A DNA stretch of 40,112 nt. It comes from JBDTOX01 sp039933015 (GTDB lineage Bacteria > Pseudomonadota > Gammaproteobacteria > Burkholderiales > Methylophilaceae). The position numbers and the translations under genes are program-made. Shown here in pieces: positions 24,855 through 33,592 of the stretch (its first letter is position 1; each line of letters starts with the position of its first letter). Under the pieces are notes generated by a model. The model did not search any database. It worked only from the letters and a program-made list of their open reading frames with translations, and was not told where the DNA came from. The DNA is taken from positions 1-40,112 of the forward strand of contig JBDTOX010000093.1 of the NCBI GenBank assembly GCA_039933015.1, given 5' to 3'.

Positions 24855-26329
24855 ACACGTTGCACATCGATAAAGAATCGCTGACGCGCGGCGAGCGCAT
24901 CGTGCTCGGTCTTTACACCATCTCCGTCCTGGCGGTGCTAGTCCTGATGATGCTGTTCGGACTGTCCATGCGCATGGCGCAGGGTACGTGGATCAACATT
25001 GCGCCTGATGTCTTCTACCAGATCATGACCGCGCATGGCGCGGGCATGGCCAGCACGGTAAGCCTTGCGTCAAGTGCAGTGATGTGGTTCTTCCTGCGCA
25101 AGTATGTGCCGTTGCGCTTGTCTATGTTCACTGCGAACTATGTGCTGTTCATGCTGGGTGCGGTGGCGATCCTCGCCTCCATCTTCGTCGGCCGCTATGC
25201 CGGCGCCTGGACTTTCCTCTATCCGCTGCCCGTGCATTCAATGGGCCTGTGGAGCGTGAATGCGGCGGCGCTGTTCATGCTGGGGAATTTGCTGATCGGC
25301 GTCGGCTTTCTGCTGTTTTATCTGGATGCAATGCTTGCCATCATCCGCGTGTACGGCAACCTCGGGCGGGCATTGGGTCTGCAATGGCTGTTCGGCGGCG
25401 AGATCGAAAAGTCGCACCCGCTCACTGTGGTCGCGAGCAGCATGGTGATCATCACCAACTCGTTCGGCATTCTTGCCGGTACGGTCGTGCTGGTGATGTG
25501 CCTGATCAACGCTTACTTCCCGTCGATCGTGCTGGATGCGCTGCTGGTTAAGAACCTAACGTATTTCTTTGGCCACATGTTCATCAATGCAACTATTTAT
25601 ATGGCGGTGATTGCCGTCTACGAACTGCTGCCGCGGTACAGCGGGCGATCATGGGGTGTGTCGCGACCGTTCCTGTGGGGGTGGACGGCGAGTACCGTCA
25701 TGGTGTTGATTGTCTACCCGCACCACTTGTACATGGATTACGTCATGCCGCACTGGATGATGGTGACCGCCCAGATCATTTCCTACACCAGTAGCCTGCC
25801 GATCTTTGTGGTGACCGTGTACGGCGCATTGGCCAATATCTATTGCTCGGGAATACGCTGGAGCATGCCGGCGAAGCTGCTTGTGCTGTCGATGTTCGGC
25901 TGGGCGGCGGGAATTGTGCCGGCTATCATCGATGCCACCATCAGAGCCAATCTGGTGACGCACAACACTCAGTGGGTACCAGGTCACTTCCATTTCTACC
26001 TGCTACTTGGTGTACTGCCGATGGTACTCGCATTCATGTATTACCTGGTTGAAGACCGTATGCAAGTAACCGACAGCGTCAGCGGCCGGTTCGGCTTTAT
26101 GGCTTATGTGATCGGCGGTCTTACCTTTGTTGGCGCATTTCTCGCCGCGGGACACGTTAGTGTGCCGCGGCGCTTCGCGGTGCATATGCCGGAATGGATG
26201 CCATACGACCAAGTCGGGTCGATAGGCGCGATACTGCTGATTGCAGCGATGCTGGTGTTCACTGTTCGCATCATTGCCGGACTGTCGAGGCTGCCAGGTG
26301 AAGCCTCTGTTACGCACTCTATTCGTTAG
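24851..26329 (+). CDS. Heme-copper oxidase superfamily subunit I, probable sNOR nitric oxide reductase (NorY-like)
   Basis: 492 residues, about 12 helices. Heme and CuB ligands are visible: His62 (TAHGAG), His242 (FFGHMFINA), His291/292 (YPHHLYMDY), His379 and His381 (WVPGHFHFYL). In true oxygen reductases of this type the helix VI motif is GHPEVY, with a Tyr cross-linked to the CuB His; here it reads GHMFIN, so Asn246 stands in place of Tyr. Lack of that Tyr is a mark of NO reductases. The sequence and operon order point to the sNOR group, which reduces NO to N2O with electrons entering through CuA. O2 reduction cannot be excluded. Confidence 0.85.
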   Translation: MNTLHIDKESLTRGERIVLGLYTISVLAVLVLMMLFGLSMRMAQGTWINIAPDVFYQIMTAHGAGMASTVSLASSAVMWFFLRKYVPLRLSMFTANYVLFMLGAVAILASIFVGRYAGAWTFLYPLPVHSMGLWSVNAAALFMLGNLLIGVGFLLFYLDAMLAIIRVYGNLGRALGLQWLFGGEIEKSHPLTVVASSMVIITNSFGILAGTVVLVMCLINAYFPSIVLDALLVKNLTYFFGHMFINATIYMAVIAVYELLPRYSGRSWGVSRPFLWGWTASTVMVLIVYPHHLYMDYVMPHWMMVTAQIISYTSSLPIFVVTVYGALANIYCSGIRWSMPAKLLVLSMFGWAAGIVPAIIDATIRANLVTHNTQWVPGHFHFYLLLGVLPMVLAFMYYLVEDRMQVTDSVSGRFGFMAYVIGGLTFVGAFLAAGHVSVPRRFAVHMPEWMPYDQVGSIGAILLIAAMLVFTVRIIAGLSRLPGEASVTHSIR

Positions 26330-26918
26330 CATTACGCTGATCCTGATCGGCGGTGTTGCACTTAGCGCCGTCACCGACCGATTCCATGCTTTTACCAGCG
26401 AAGCTGTGCGACGGATCGCGGTGCGGCAGCACCCGGTCGATGTTCCTGTAGTGGCGCTCGATACGCAGTCGGGCGCGCGCATCAACATCTCTGACTTGCG
26501 CGGCAAATGGCTATTGGTCGATTTTATCTACACGCGTTGTCAGACGTATTGCGCCGCACTGGGTAACGAGTTTGCGCAGTTGCAGGGCAAACTTGCCGGG
26601 CCGCTCGCACAAGGCAAGGTCCAGCTTATCAGCATCAGTTTCGACCCGGCGCACGATGCGCCGCGAGAGCTCACGTCATACCTGCAGCGGTCCCGTAGCC
26701 GTGGTGCAGGGTGGCTCGCAGTCCGACCAGTCGACCCCGCTGGACTTGCGCAACTCAAGCGAAGCTTCGGCATCACCGTCATTCCCGATGGGTTGGGAGG
26801 CTACACGCACAACGCAGCGATTCACGTGGTTGATCCACAAGGTAAGCTGGTAGAAATAGTCGACTTGGAGCAATCCGACCTCGCCATGCGAACCATACTG
26901 GAGGGCATCGAGCGGTGA
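26298..26918 (+). CDS. SCO1/SenC copper chaperone
   Basis: 206 residues from GTG 26298, overlapping subunit I by 32 bases. One N-terminal membrane anchor (LLRTLFVSITLILIGGVAL), then a thioredoxin-like domain with the copper-binding Cys81-x3-Cys85 (CQTYC) and His171 in GGYTHNAAIH. It delivers copper to CuA sites of subunit II, so its place in this operon fits. The product stays anchored to the periplasmic face. Confidence 0.9.
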   Translation: MKPLLRTLFVSITLILIGGVALSAVTDRFHAFTSEAVRRIAVRQHPVDVPVVALDTQSGARINISDLRGKWLLVDFIYTRCQTYCAALGNEFAQLQGKLAGPLAQGKVQLISISFDPAHDAPRELTSYLQRSRSRGAGWLAVRPVDPAGLAQLKRSFGITVIPDGLGGYTHNAAIHVVDPQGKLVEIVDLEQSDLAMRTILEGIER

Positions 26919-27520
26919 TTACTCGTCTGCGCCACCATGATGCGGCGTACCTCGCGGCAATACTCTTTCTGGTGCTGCTGTCGCCGCCGGTGAAGCGCGC
27001 GCTGGAAGAGAGCATGACTATACAGATGCTGGTGCAGATCCCGCTTCTGATCACGGTAGGGCTACTTATGATGCGGGCGCTGCCTGCAAGCGTCGTGGCA
27101 GCGACCTCTGATTGGAACTATCGCGGTATCAGCGGACTGGTACTCGCGACAGTCACCAGTACGTTCTGGATGCTGCCGCTCTCGCTTGATGCGGCGGTGA
27201 CCAGTCCGCTGGCGGCGGTCGCGAAGTATCTATCGGTACCGCTACTGATCGGCCTGCCGCTGGCGCTCTCCTGGCCGCTCATGAGCTTCGTCATCAGAGG
27301 CGTATTTCTGACTGAATGTATCGCCACGTTCTTCCGCCTGGGCTGGCTTTATCTGGCTTCGCCCGAGCGGCTGTGCAACCTTTATATGCTCGATGATCAG
27401 CAGCGTCTCGGCCATTATATGCTGTGGATTGGCGCGGCGCTCTTCCTTGGGATCGTCTGGAAGCTGATCTGGGGGCGCTTCGATTCCCACGACGGCCGGC
27501 CCGACATTGCCTCACAGTAG
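26915..27520 (+). CDS. Membrane protein of the sNOR operon (orf1-like)
   Basis: 201 residues from a GTG overlapping the senC stop (GTGA). Five or so membrane helices (YLAAILFLVLLSPPV, MLVQIPLLITVGLLMM, ISGLVLATVTSTFWMLPL, KYLSVPLLIGLPLALSWPL, MLWIGAALFLGIVWKLIW). It matches the position of orf1 in norSY-senC-orf1 clusters; function unknown, possibly assembly of the oxidase. Several His and Met sites lie at helix ends, but no clear metal motif is visible. Confidence 0.75.
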   Translation: MITRLRHHDAAYLAAILFLVLLSPPVKRALEESMTIQMLVQIPLLITVGLLMMRALPASVVAATSDWNYRGISGLVLATVTSTFWMLPLSLDAAVTSPLAAVAKYLSVPLLIGLPLALSWPLMSFVIRGVFLTECIATFFRLGWLYLASPERLCNLYMLDDQQRLGHYMLWIGAALFLGIVWKLIWGRFDSHDGRPDIASQ

Positions 27521-27554
27521 CAATATGCATCACGCGCATTAACTACATGCATTG

Positions 27555-28016
27555 TTAATATGCGATAGCGTCAGGCCCTACGCAGCCGCTTGCCGGTCCA
27601 CTGCATTCGAGCGTGGTGAATACTTCCGCCTGGACTAGCCACTCGCCATTTTCGGCGCGCTGCCACTTTGCAGCGTACACACCCGAGGCGCTCGCTGTCG
27701 TCGCCTCTGCGCTGTAGCTGCCCGTCCAATTCCCCAGCTCTTCTGCCAGCCCCCAAAGCTCGTTGACACGAATCTCTCGCGGTATCCGGCGGTAAATCAC
27801 TGCCTGATCTTTTTCAAATAAACAAGCCCAGCGCCGCCGCTGTTCTGCGACGCCGTGGGATTGTGCACTGCGCCCGGTTACCACGTGATACTCGGGGGCA
27901 AGCAATGCCCCTATGGTTTCAACGTCGCGGTTCACTATTGCCTGGTTATAGCGCTCTCGTGCATGGCGAATCGCATTTGAAGCCGGGCTTTCATTCATTT
28001 CGGCGCTTATTGACAT
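27555..28016 (-). CDS. DUF4440/SnoaL-like (NTF2 fold) protein
   Basis: 153 residues. The core RHARERYNQAIVNRDVETIG, then LLAPEYHVVTGRSAQSHG and the later NGEWLVQAEVFTT are typical of the DUF4440 group of NTF2-like proteins, which bind small molecules or act as isomerases. No catalytic assignment is possible. It is the last minus-strand gene of the accessory block and faces the sNOR operon tail to tail; an imperfect inverted repeat between them (GCATTAAC...GTTAATATGC, 27537-27563) may serve both. I found no convincing attC site next to it. Confidence 0.75.
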   Translation of the reverse strand: MSISAEMNESPASNAIRHARERYNQAIVNRDVETIGALLAPEYHVVTGRSAQSHGVAEQRRRWACLFEKDQAVIYRRIPREIRVNELWGLAEELGNWTGSYSAEATTASASGVYAAKWQRAENGEWLVQAEVFTTLECSGPASGCVGPDAIAY

Positions 28017-28139
28017 CCCTGTTCTCGTTTACCTGTAATTTTCATACCGCTCCAAGGTACACCATAACCTACATACAAGTGCTGAACGGCTGGAGCATCA
28101 AATGCATGTGTGTGAGTGACGTTATTATGCCGCGCGTAT

Positions 28140-28523
28140 TTATTTCGCGTCATCAACCATCTGCATGGTTTTTTCTTCAACCGCTTTGGCAACTTGAACT
28201 AGCGCGGACTCCTGAGATAGCGCCGAAAGCATTTGCATTGGCTTGATAAGTCCGATCTTCGTTTTGCCTTTTTCCGTAAACACCGAGATGCGACACGGCA
28301 GCGCCATGTTCAGGCGCATATCGGCGGCCAGGACTTTTGCAGCCTGGCCCGGATTGCAGACTTCAAAAATCCTGCACTCCTCATCAAATGCAATGCCTTT
28401 ACTGCGAAGTGTGGTTCCCAAGTCATGGACATGCAGCACGCTGAAGCCATGGTGCTTAACCGCTGATTCAAGATCTGTCGATGCCTGGTTGAATGATTTG
28501 TTGGTTTCAACTATGTAATACAT
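28140..28523 (-). CDS. DUF302 protein
   Basis: 127 residues, soluble. DUF302 pattern: MYYIVETNKSFNQASTDLES, GFSVLHVHDLG, CRIFEVCNPGQAAKVL and LPCRISVFTEKGKTKIG. The family binds heme or metals in some members, but its role is not settled. AAGGA lies 5-6 bases before the ATG. It follows an attC site (28551-28612) on the same strand, so it is probably carried in, or just beyond, the last clear integron cassette. Confidence 0.82.
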   Translation of the reverse strand: MYYIVETNKSFNQASTDLESAVKHHGFSVLHVHDLGTTLRSKGIAFDEECRIFEVCNPGQAAKVLAADMRLNMALPCRISVFTEKGKTKIGLIKPMQMLSALSQESALVQVAKAVEEKTMQMVDDAK

Positions 28524-28550
28524 AAAATCCTTTCGATCCTTGTGGTTGGT

Positions 28551-28612
28551 ACATAACGGCCGATGTCAGCCACAGCCCGCTTGCGGACGTTGGCTGTACG
28601 TCGCAGTTAGGT
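28551..28612 (-). repeat. attC site of the 957-residue-enzyme cassette
   Basis: On the minus strand the left core ACCTAAC and the right core GTTATGT bracket a foldable 62-base site; inner arms CAGCCA/TGGCTG and CGACGT/ACATCG pair. The right core departs from GTTRRRY at one position. It lies after the large enzyme gene and 28 bases before the DUF302 start. Confidence 0.6.
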
Positions 28613-28628
28613 TCTGCGGTAACGTGTG

Positions 28629-28673
28629 GATTAACCGGCTGGCGCAGTTTTATCGCGCCAGTCCGGGTTGAAT
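28629..28673. repeat. Compact hairpin after the 957-residue-enzyme gene
   Basis: CCGG-CTGGCGC and GCGCCAG-T-CCGG form an 11-bp stem with a single bulged base and a 9-base loop. It could be a terminator without a U-tract. On the minus strand its flanks ATTCAAC and GTTAATC also resemble attC cores, and a bulged base is typical of attC; at 45 bases it would be unusually short. Confidence 0.4.
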
Positions 28674-28722
28674 GAAAAGTAAGGTCGGAAAACCATGGCC
28701 TGGCACTTATTATCCGCTTCCA

Positions 28723-31596
28723 CTAGAAGCCGACCAGATCGTCGACCGGTAGTTCGAGTGCCGCGCCGGTGATCCGCTCCAGCGTGTTACTGATGATTTC
28801 GACATTGTTGTCGAAGCCACCATGAGATGCGCTTTCGGTCTTCTCTTGCATATCGGTGCCGTTCCCACGCCGAGTGAGGAATTTCTCCTCTTTGTGGACA
28901 GTCAGGCGATCCTTCAGCTTGCTGATTTCCATGGCAGTGCGCCAGTTGATGAGGGTTTCTGCTGAGCTTGACGAGCCATCCCAGCCGGAATACCCAGGAT
29001 TGTAGACATTCTCCAGGCCGAGGATGGGCATGCGCAAATCGGCCTCCAGTGCATTGGACACGAAGTAGAGCAGGGACTTTTGGTAGACTTGTGCCACGTT
29101 GTCATCCTGCTCGCGCTGATCCGCCAGGATGTCTAAGTAGAGCTTGCTCATGATCTCGGTTTGAGGTGCATAGTAACGGTTGGCAAAGGCGACCGTGCAG
29201 GCCGGGGCGTACAAATGGACGGACTTGACATTGCCGGTCAGGCCCTTTTGCGCCATATTGCTTAGCAATCTGCCTAAGGCGATGGATCCGGCAGAATGGC
29301 CCATGAGGTGCAGTTCAAATTGGTCGCCCCAACTGCTGGCCAGTGAGCGGAGTGCTTCGGTCAGCAGGTCGCCCCCCCGGCCGCTTTCCGCTGCGAGTTC
29401 GGCGTTTTCCTTCATTTCGCTCCAGAGTGGGCGGGCAAATGGACGCCCGATGGTTTTTTCGACGACTGGGTCGGATATGTTGTCGGCTACCCAACCGCCG
29501 AGACCCCCGGCCATGCCCGCTGCACCAGGGCTGAGCTTATCTGCCAGAATGTCACCAAGCGATTCGAGCAGGCCGCTTTTCCATACCAGAAACAGGGGGT
29601 AACAGCCGTTACCCAGGAAATATCGCCCCATAGCCTGAGCGCGCTGAATCGCATCTTCTTCACTGTTGAGGCCGCCGTGCGCATAGATCACCAAGCGTTT
29701 TTTCTCATGCGGGTTCTGCCGGAACCAGCTGTCCGGCATCACACACGCTTGATTCTGCAAGGTACGAGTTACCCCATCCAGCTGGTCGAAGCGACGCACA
29801 CGCCCGTTGTTGCCTAGCACGATACTGTGCTGGTAGGCTGTTGCCTCGTCCCACCAGTTGGTATGGGCGGCAGCGGATACAGCCCCTGCCTTTTCCTTGC
29901 TATCTGAGGTGAGGCGACCCGAGATGACCCCCGGCACGCCCATTGCGGCGATCCAGGCATCCATGGCATGTGCCAGCCAATCAGCATAGCTGATCACGGC
30001 GAAACCGCCGGCGCCCCATTGGACGCCCCAGGAATTCTGGATCACAAAGCCGACACGGTTGAAACCCACCAGCGCGAAAGCGTGACCACCTGTACGCGAC
30101 GGTTTGCCGTCGTAATCGATTACCGGGAGGGTGGTATGAGAAGCAGGCGGCTTGGCGCTGGTTTTTACGGTATCCCAACCTTTGTGGGTATAGGACGAAA
30201 CATATATCGCTCCCACCTCCAGAATCGCTGCCTGCAAGTCGGTGATGTCCTGTGGGCCTATGCGGTAATACACGCCCAGTGTCCGTTCAATGGCGTCGCT
30301 ATCCCATCCGGCTATGGGCAGTGCATTGTCCCCCGTCGCGTATGGCCAATTGGATTCAACGCAAACACCGTTGTTATACCAACCCTTCAGCGCACCCCGG
30401 CAGCTTGAGCCGTCGTAGTTTTCGCCTTCGTATTCATCGAAACGCCGGGCGAATTTGTACAGCATGCGCGGGCTTACCGATTCAAGTTTCTTCGGCATTC
30501 CGGCGGATCGCCAGCGCATGTAGTTGATGACACAGGCCAGGCCGAAACCGGTGCATGCACCTTCCTGACCCTGATCCAGAATGAGTCCGGCCTGGGTATA
30601 GGGACCCATGAAATGTTTGACGTCGTCATCCGCGGGGAATATTTGCGGCAGCGAGTAGGGCGGCGGCAGATACTGCCGGTCACGCAGATCCACCGCGTCC
30701 CGCGTCACATCGAGGCTTGCACGACGCGCAGCAATAGGGGCTGCAGCCTTGGCCTGTGCCCCGACCAGTGGTTTCGCGGCGGCGGCCCACGCCTTCTGCG
30801 CCATGCGGAACGTCTCGGTAAACCGCCCTAGGCCGTGACTGCCGCCATTGACAACCTTGCGCGCAGCTTTCAGGTCATCCTTGGCGAGTGCAGAGGACAA
30901 TTTTTGCCTGTTTACGTTGAGATAGGCCGCCAGCAGGCAGGCCGCAATTTCCGGTGCGCATGCGCTATCCGGGTTATCTACCAGTGAAATGTCGAGCACT
31001 TTGCCGAATTTGGCGTAGTTCTCGCGCCCGGTCAATTGCACGTAGCCCCGCCCGCGATAGCGCGCGCCATCGCCCGGATTCTTGTTGCCCAGCTTGTCTT
31101 CGTATGCGCTGAAAGCGGCTTGGCCAGGCAAGGTATTGAAATGGGATGGCGATTCGGCAATGGGCACAAAACCTTCGGTCTCGGCGCGTATCGTGCCTAG
31201 CGCAACGCAGATCATGTTTGCGTCGGTCAGGTCGAAGGCCGCCAGTGCGGCGGTTACATAAGGCAGATTTTGGGCGATGTTGGAGGTCTTGGTGTAAGGA
31301 AACAACTTGCTCACCAAGTCGGTGTCCACGCTGACGGCCAATGTTGCGGGTGGGGAAATACCCAGAGCGGACAAGGTGCGCGGCCCGGCGATGCCGTCTG
31401 CCACCAGGCCCACGCTGGACTGCCAGGCACGCAGGGCAGTCTCGGTGTCGTTGTCAAATGCATCGCCGCCGGCCAGCCCTTGATAAGCCGACGCGTCCTT
31501 GCCCAAAGCTTTGCGCAAGGCCTTCTTCAGCTCGGTGACTTCCTCACCGACGTTGCCCTGCATCAACAGTAACATTTTAACTTTCGCGTTTTCCAT
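28723..31596 (-). CDS. Four-domain enzyme: peptidoglycan-binding, GH19-like lysozyme, papain-like protease, alpha/beta-hydrolase
   Basis: 957 residues, no signal peptide, AGGGGG 9 bases before the ATG. Residues 12-78 are a PG_binding_1 domain (TETALRAWQSSVGLVADGIA). Residues 95-275 resemble GH19 chitinase/endolysin (IRAETEGFVPIAE with candidate catalytic Glu139 and Glu148; YRGRGYVQLTGRENYAKFG). Residues 300-560 are a papain-like C1 peptidase: Cys348 in QGQEGACTGFG, His505 in GGHAFALVGF, Asn521 in NSWGVQWGAGGF. Residues 600-870 are an alpha/beta-hydrolase with YAHGGLN and nucleophile Ser768 in GHSAG. All catalytic residues appear present. It fills a 3.2-kb cassette between attC sites. Each domain is recognisable; the combination suggests an envelope-degrading effector or toxin, which is inference. 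Confidence 0.85.
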   Translation of the reverse strand: MENAKVKMLLLMQGNVGEEVTELKKALRKALGKDASAYQGLAGGDAFDNDTETALRAWQSSVGLVADGIAGPRTLSALGISPPATLAVSVDTDLVSKLFPYTKTSNIAQNLPYVTAALAAFDLTDANMICVALGTIRAETEGFVPIAESPSHFNTLPGQAAFSAYEDKLGNKNPGDGARYRGRGYVQLTGRENYAKFGKVLDISLVDNPDSACAPEIAACLLAAYLNVNRQKLSSALAKDDLKAARKVVNGGSHGLGRFTETFRMAQKAWAAAAKPLVGAQAKAAAPIAARRASLDVTRDAVDLRDRQYLPPPYSLPQIFPADDDVKHFMGPYTQAGLILDQGQEGACTGFGLACVINYMRWRSAGMPKKLESVSPRMLYKFARRFDEYEGENYDGSSCRGALKGWYNNGVCVESNWPYATGDNALPIAGWDSDAIERTLGVYYRIGPQDITDLQAAILEVGAIYVSSYTHKGWDTVKTSAKPPASHTTLPVIDYDGKPSRTGGHAFALVGFNRVGFVIQNSWGVQWGAGGFAVISYADWLAHAMDAWIAAMGVPGVISGRLTSDSKEKAGAVSAAAHTNWWDEATAYQHSIVLGNNGRVRRFDQLDGVTRTLQNQACVMPDSWFRQNPHEKKRLVIYAHGGLNSEEDAIQRAQAMGRYFLGNGCYPLFLVWKSGLLESLGDILADKLSPGAAGMAGGLGGWVADNISDPVVEKTIGRPFARPLWSEMKENAELAAESGRGGDLLTEALRSLASSWGDQFELHLMGHSAGSIALGRLLSNMAQKGLTGNVKSVHLYAPACTVAFANRYYAPQTEIMSKLYLDILADQREQDDNVAQVYQKSLLYFVSNALEADLRMPILGLENVYNPGYSGWDGSSSSAETLINWRTAMEISKLKDRLTVHKEEKFLTRRGNGTDMQEKTESASHGGFDNNVEIISNTLERITGAALELPVDDLVGF

Positions 31597-31769
31597 TTTT
31601 CATGCCCCCTTCGTGGTGGTTGAACTAATGACGCCTTGGCGAAACCCGGATACAAAAGTACCTGGGAAATGAACCGAGTTTTCAGGTCATGACAGGAGTC
31701 AGGTCGCTGTTTTTCAACAATAAGCCGTGGTCTGTCCCCTGTTATTATTTGCTACAGCATCAATGCCAG

Positions 31770-31837
31770 ACCTAACCGGTCCGTGCAAGGGCGCGATGCA
31801 CCTCTTGCATAGGCCTGAGTTGACGAACAGGTTGGAC
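31770..31837 (-). repeat. attC site after the lipoprotein gene
   Basis: On the minus strand GTCCAAC (left core, fits RYYYAAC) and GTTAGGT (right core, fits GTTRRRY) enclose 68 bases. The inner arms TGCAAG/CTTGCA pair at the tip. It lies 27 bases after the lipoprotein stop. Confidence 0.65.
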
Positions 31838-31864
31838 GTGGCTGCCACAGAATCTCCGTTAATC

Positions 31865-33172
31865 TCAAGGTAAAGTCCGTGACTGGCTTGGGTCAGAAGG
31901 TGTAGTAAACGTAACCGTTCGACCGGCTCCGACAGACGCGCCAGGCGGTAATGTCGGATCGGAAAACGTAAAGTTTACTGATGAGCCGGATTGCGCTTCA
32001 ACGAACGACGCAACGCCTCCGGATGGGGTGATCGAGGTAAAGGCCGGATTAGGTGTTGCTCCGACAACGCCAATAATCGAACAGTCCGGGCTAAAGCCGA
32101 CTTGAGGAACATAACCGAAACGATAGGAGAAATCCGAGATTAGGTGCTGGGTATTTTGTTTTGGTGGAGTTAGCACCAGAGTTGTTAACTTTAACTTCGG
32201 CACAGGCGCGATGCTGAGCGGGTCGTAGCTGACAACCGCAGCCGTGGTCGTCGGCGACGCATGGCAGAACATTACGCCGCTAACATTTGACGCACCGGCG
32301 CCGCCAAGTTGACCGCCTTGTACCTCAAACGGAATCGTCGCAATCGACTGCCCGCCAATGCGCCGGAATTCAGCACTATAGAACCGCGTCGTTCCTTGGC
32401 GGGTAATCACCGCCTCAAACACATTGTCTGGGCTTTTAAGTGGAGAAGTCGGTGGAACTATGGGGGCCTGCCTGAAGACAAATGCACCTGCTCGCGGCGC
32501 AACCCGCAGCTGCAGGTTGTGGCTTACGGTTGGCGTACCGCTGGGTGCTTTGATCGTTAGCTTGATGTTCGACTGGATTGCTTCTGCTTCATTCTGAACC
32601 GATAAGCTGGCGTTAATTTGTGAAGTACTCACGGTGCCGCTGATTGGGCTAACCGACACCCCGGCTGGAATGCTGCCGGGATCAAAATTGAAATCGAGTG
32701 CTCCAGTTTGATTGGTCCTGGTTATATTCACGGTTAAGGGTTGCGACTGCCCTCGCTCAACCATCAGCGCAGCGGGATTAAATGTGAAGCTGACCGACGA
32801 AGTGGGTGGGGGTGGAGTAGCTATTGTGACGCTGAAGTTATTGGTGAGGTTATAGTCGGAGACACCGCCCTGGCAGTACCAGCATTTCTGGGTTGTCCGT
32901 ACCCTAATTGCGTGCGGGCCGGGTGGAAGTTGAACCGTAGCGTCCGCTCCATCGGCTCTAACTGTTAGCGGCGGCGTCTGCATCATTAACCCATCAACTT
33001 CCACGCTTGGGCCTTGCACCAGATCGCCATTTGGCCAGTTGAGTTGAATAGGCACGGATACGGGGCTTTGAGGACCGCTGAAGGTGTCACCATTGCGTGG
33101 CTGGATGTCCAACGAGGTGCAGCCAGCGACCGAGACGGCCGCAACGATAAAAACAATCCAACGCGTTGACAT
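31865..33172 (-). CDS. Large lipoprotein with Ig-like repeats, unknown function
   Basis: 435 residues. The N-terminus is a lipoprotein signal (MSTRWIVFIVAAVSVAGC) with a lipobox and Cys18, so it is anchored in the envelope. The body is beta-rich: a PEGA-like stretch (about 30-110, PPLTVRADGADATVQLPPGP with HAIRVRTTQKCWYC), a Pro-rich linker at 117-122, an Ig-like segment (about 125-225, VERGQSQPLTVNITRTNQTG), and a distinct C-terminal domain with two further Cys. No enzyme motif is visible. It precedes the four-domain enzyme cassette on the same strand, but an attC site separates them, so cotranscription is possible without common ancestry. I do not recognise the family. Confidence 0.65.
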   Translation of the reverse strand: MSTRWIVFIVAAVSVAGCTSLDIQPRNGDTFSGPQSPVSVPIQLNWPNGDLVQGPSVEVDGLMMQTPPLTVRADGADATVQLPPGPHAIRVRTTQKCWYCQGGVSDYNLTNNFSVTIATPPPPTSSVSFTFNPAALMVERGQSQPLTVNITRTNQTGALDFNFDPGSIPAGVSVSPISGTVSTSQINASLSVQNEAEAIQSNIKLTIKAPSGTPTVSHNLQLRVAPRAGAFVFRQAPIVPPTSPLKSPDNVFEAVITRQGTTRFYSAEFRRIGGQSIATIPFEVQGGQLGGAGASNVSGVMFCHASPTTTAAVVSYDPLSIAPVPKLKLTTLVLTPPKQNTQHLISDFSYRFGYVPQVGFSPDCSIIGVVGATPNPAFTSITPSGGVASFVEAQSGSSVNFTFSDPTLPPGASVGAGRTVTFTTPSDPSQSRTLP

Positions 33173-33543
33173 TGCTGATCTCCTCTAAGTTAGTTCGAGT
33201 TTCGATCTGGATCATGTCTAATGCCTCAAGCAGATGGACGCGTCCACCTTGAGTGTTGCGCTATGTGCATGATGTAAGGCTAGCATATTTTAACGAGGTG
33301 TACTCCTTGTAAATAGCCGGAATCCATGCTGCAGAAACCGATACGATGCATGGATAGATACAAATCAGTGCCAAAGCGATATGAGTTGTTTTCCCTGTAT
33401 TTAGCCCGGTATTTTCTGGAGCAATAGATACCCATCAAAATCCAGTACCCACGTCGATGATGATGGCGCCGATGCAGTAGGCAAGTAATGAAAATCTTCC
33501 ACATACGAGGGCATCAAGCCGTTGGTATTTTGATTGCTCTTGG
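33173..33543. other. Gene-free interval before the lipoprotein gene
   Basis: No intact gene. On the minus strand one frame gives hydrophobic sequence (LLAYCIGAIIIDVGTGF, a stop, then HIALALICIYPCIVSVSAAW) that could be a decayed small membrane protein, but there is no start codon or family match. Confidence 0.35.
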
Positions 33544-33592
33544 CGCTAACGATTGACATAAGTGGCAAGCCCGCTCGATAACAGGGTCAGGC
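33544..33592 (-). repeat. Degenerate attC candidate after the cassette UDG gene
   Basis: On the minus strand GCCTGAC contains the stop codon of the glycosylase gene and is followed after 7 bases by ATCGAGCGGGC, similar to the L'' box of the clear sites; a right core GTTAGCG closes it after 49 bases. Both cores deviate from consensus. The gene at 34303 ends in the same GCCTGACCC string, without a clear right half. Confidence 0.4.

Noticed and set aside
28040..28139. attC site after the DUF302 gene
   Set aside because: TAATAAC and GGTTATGG can be placed as cores, but the inner arms do not pair and the L'' box is missing.
33280..33504. Minus-strand ORF of 74 residues
   Set aside because: Composition is His/Arg/Tyr-rich without a start signal; another frame fits a decayed membrane segment better.
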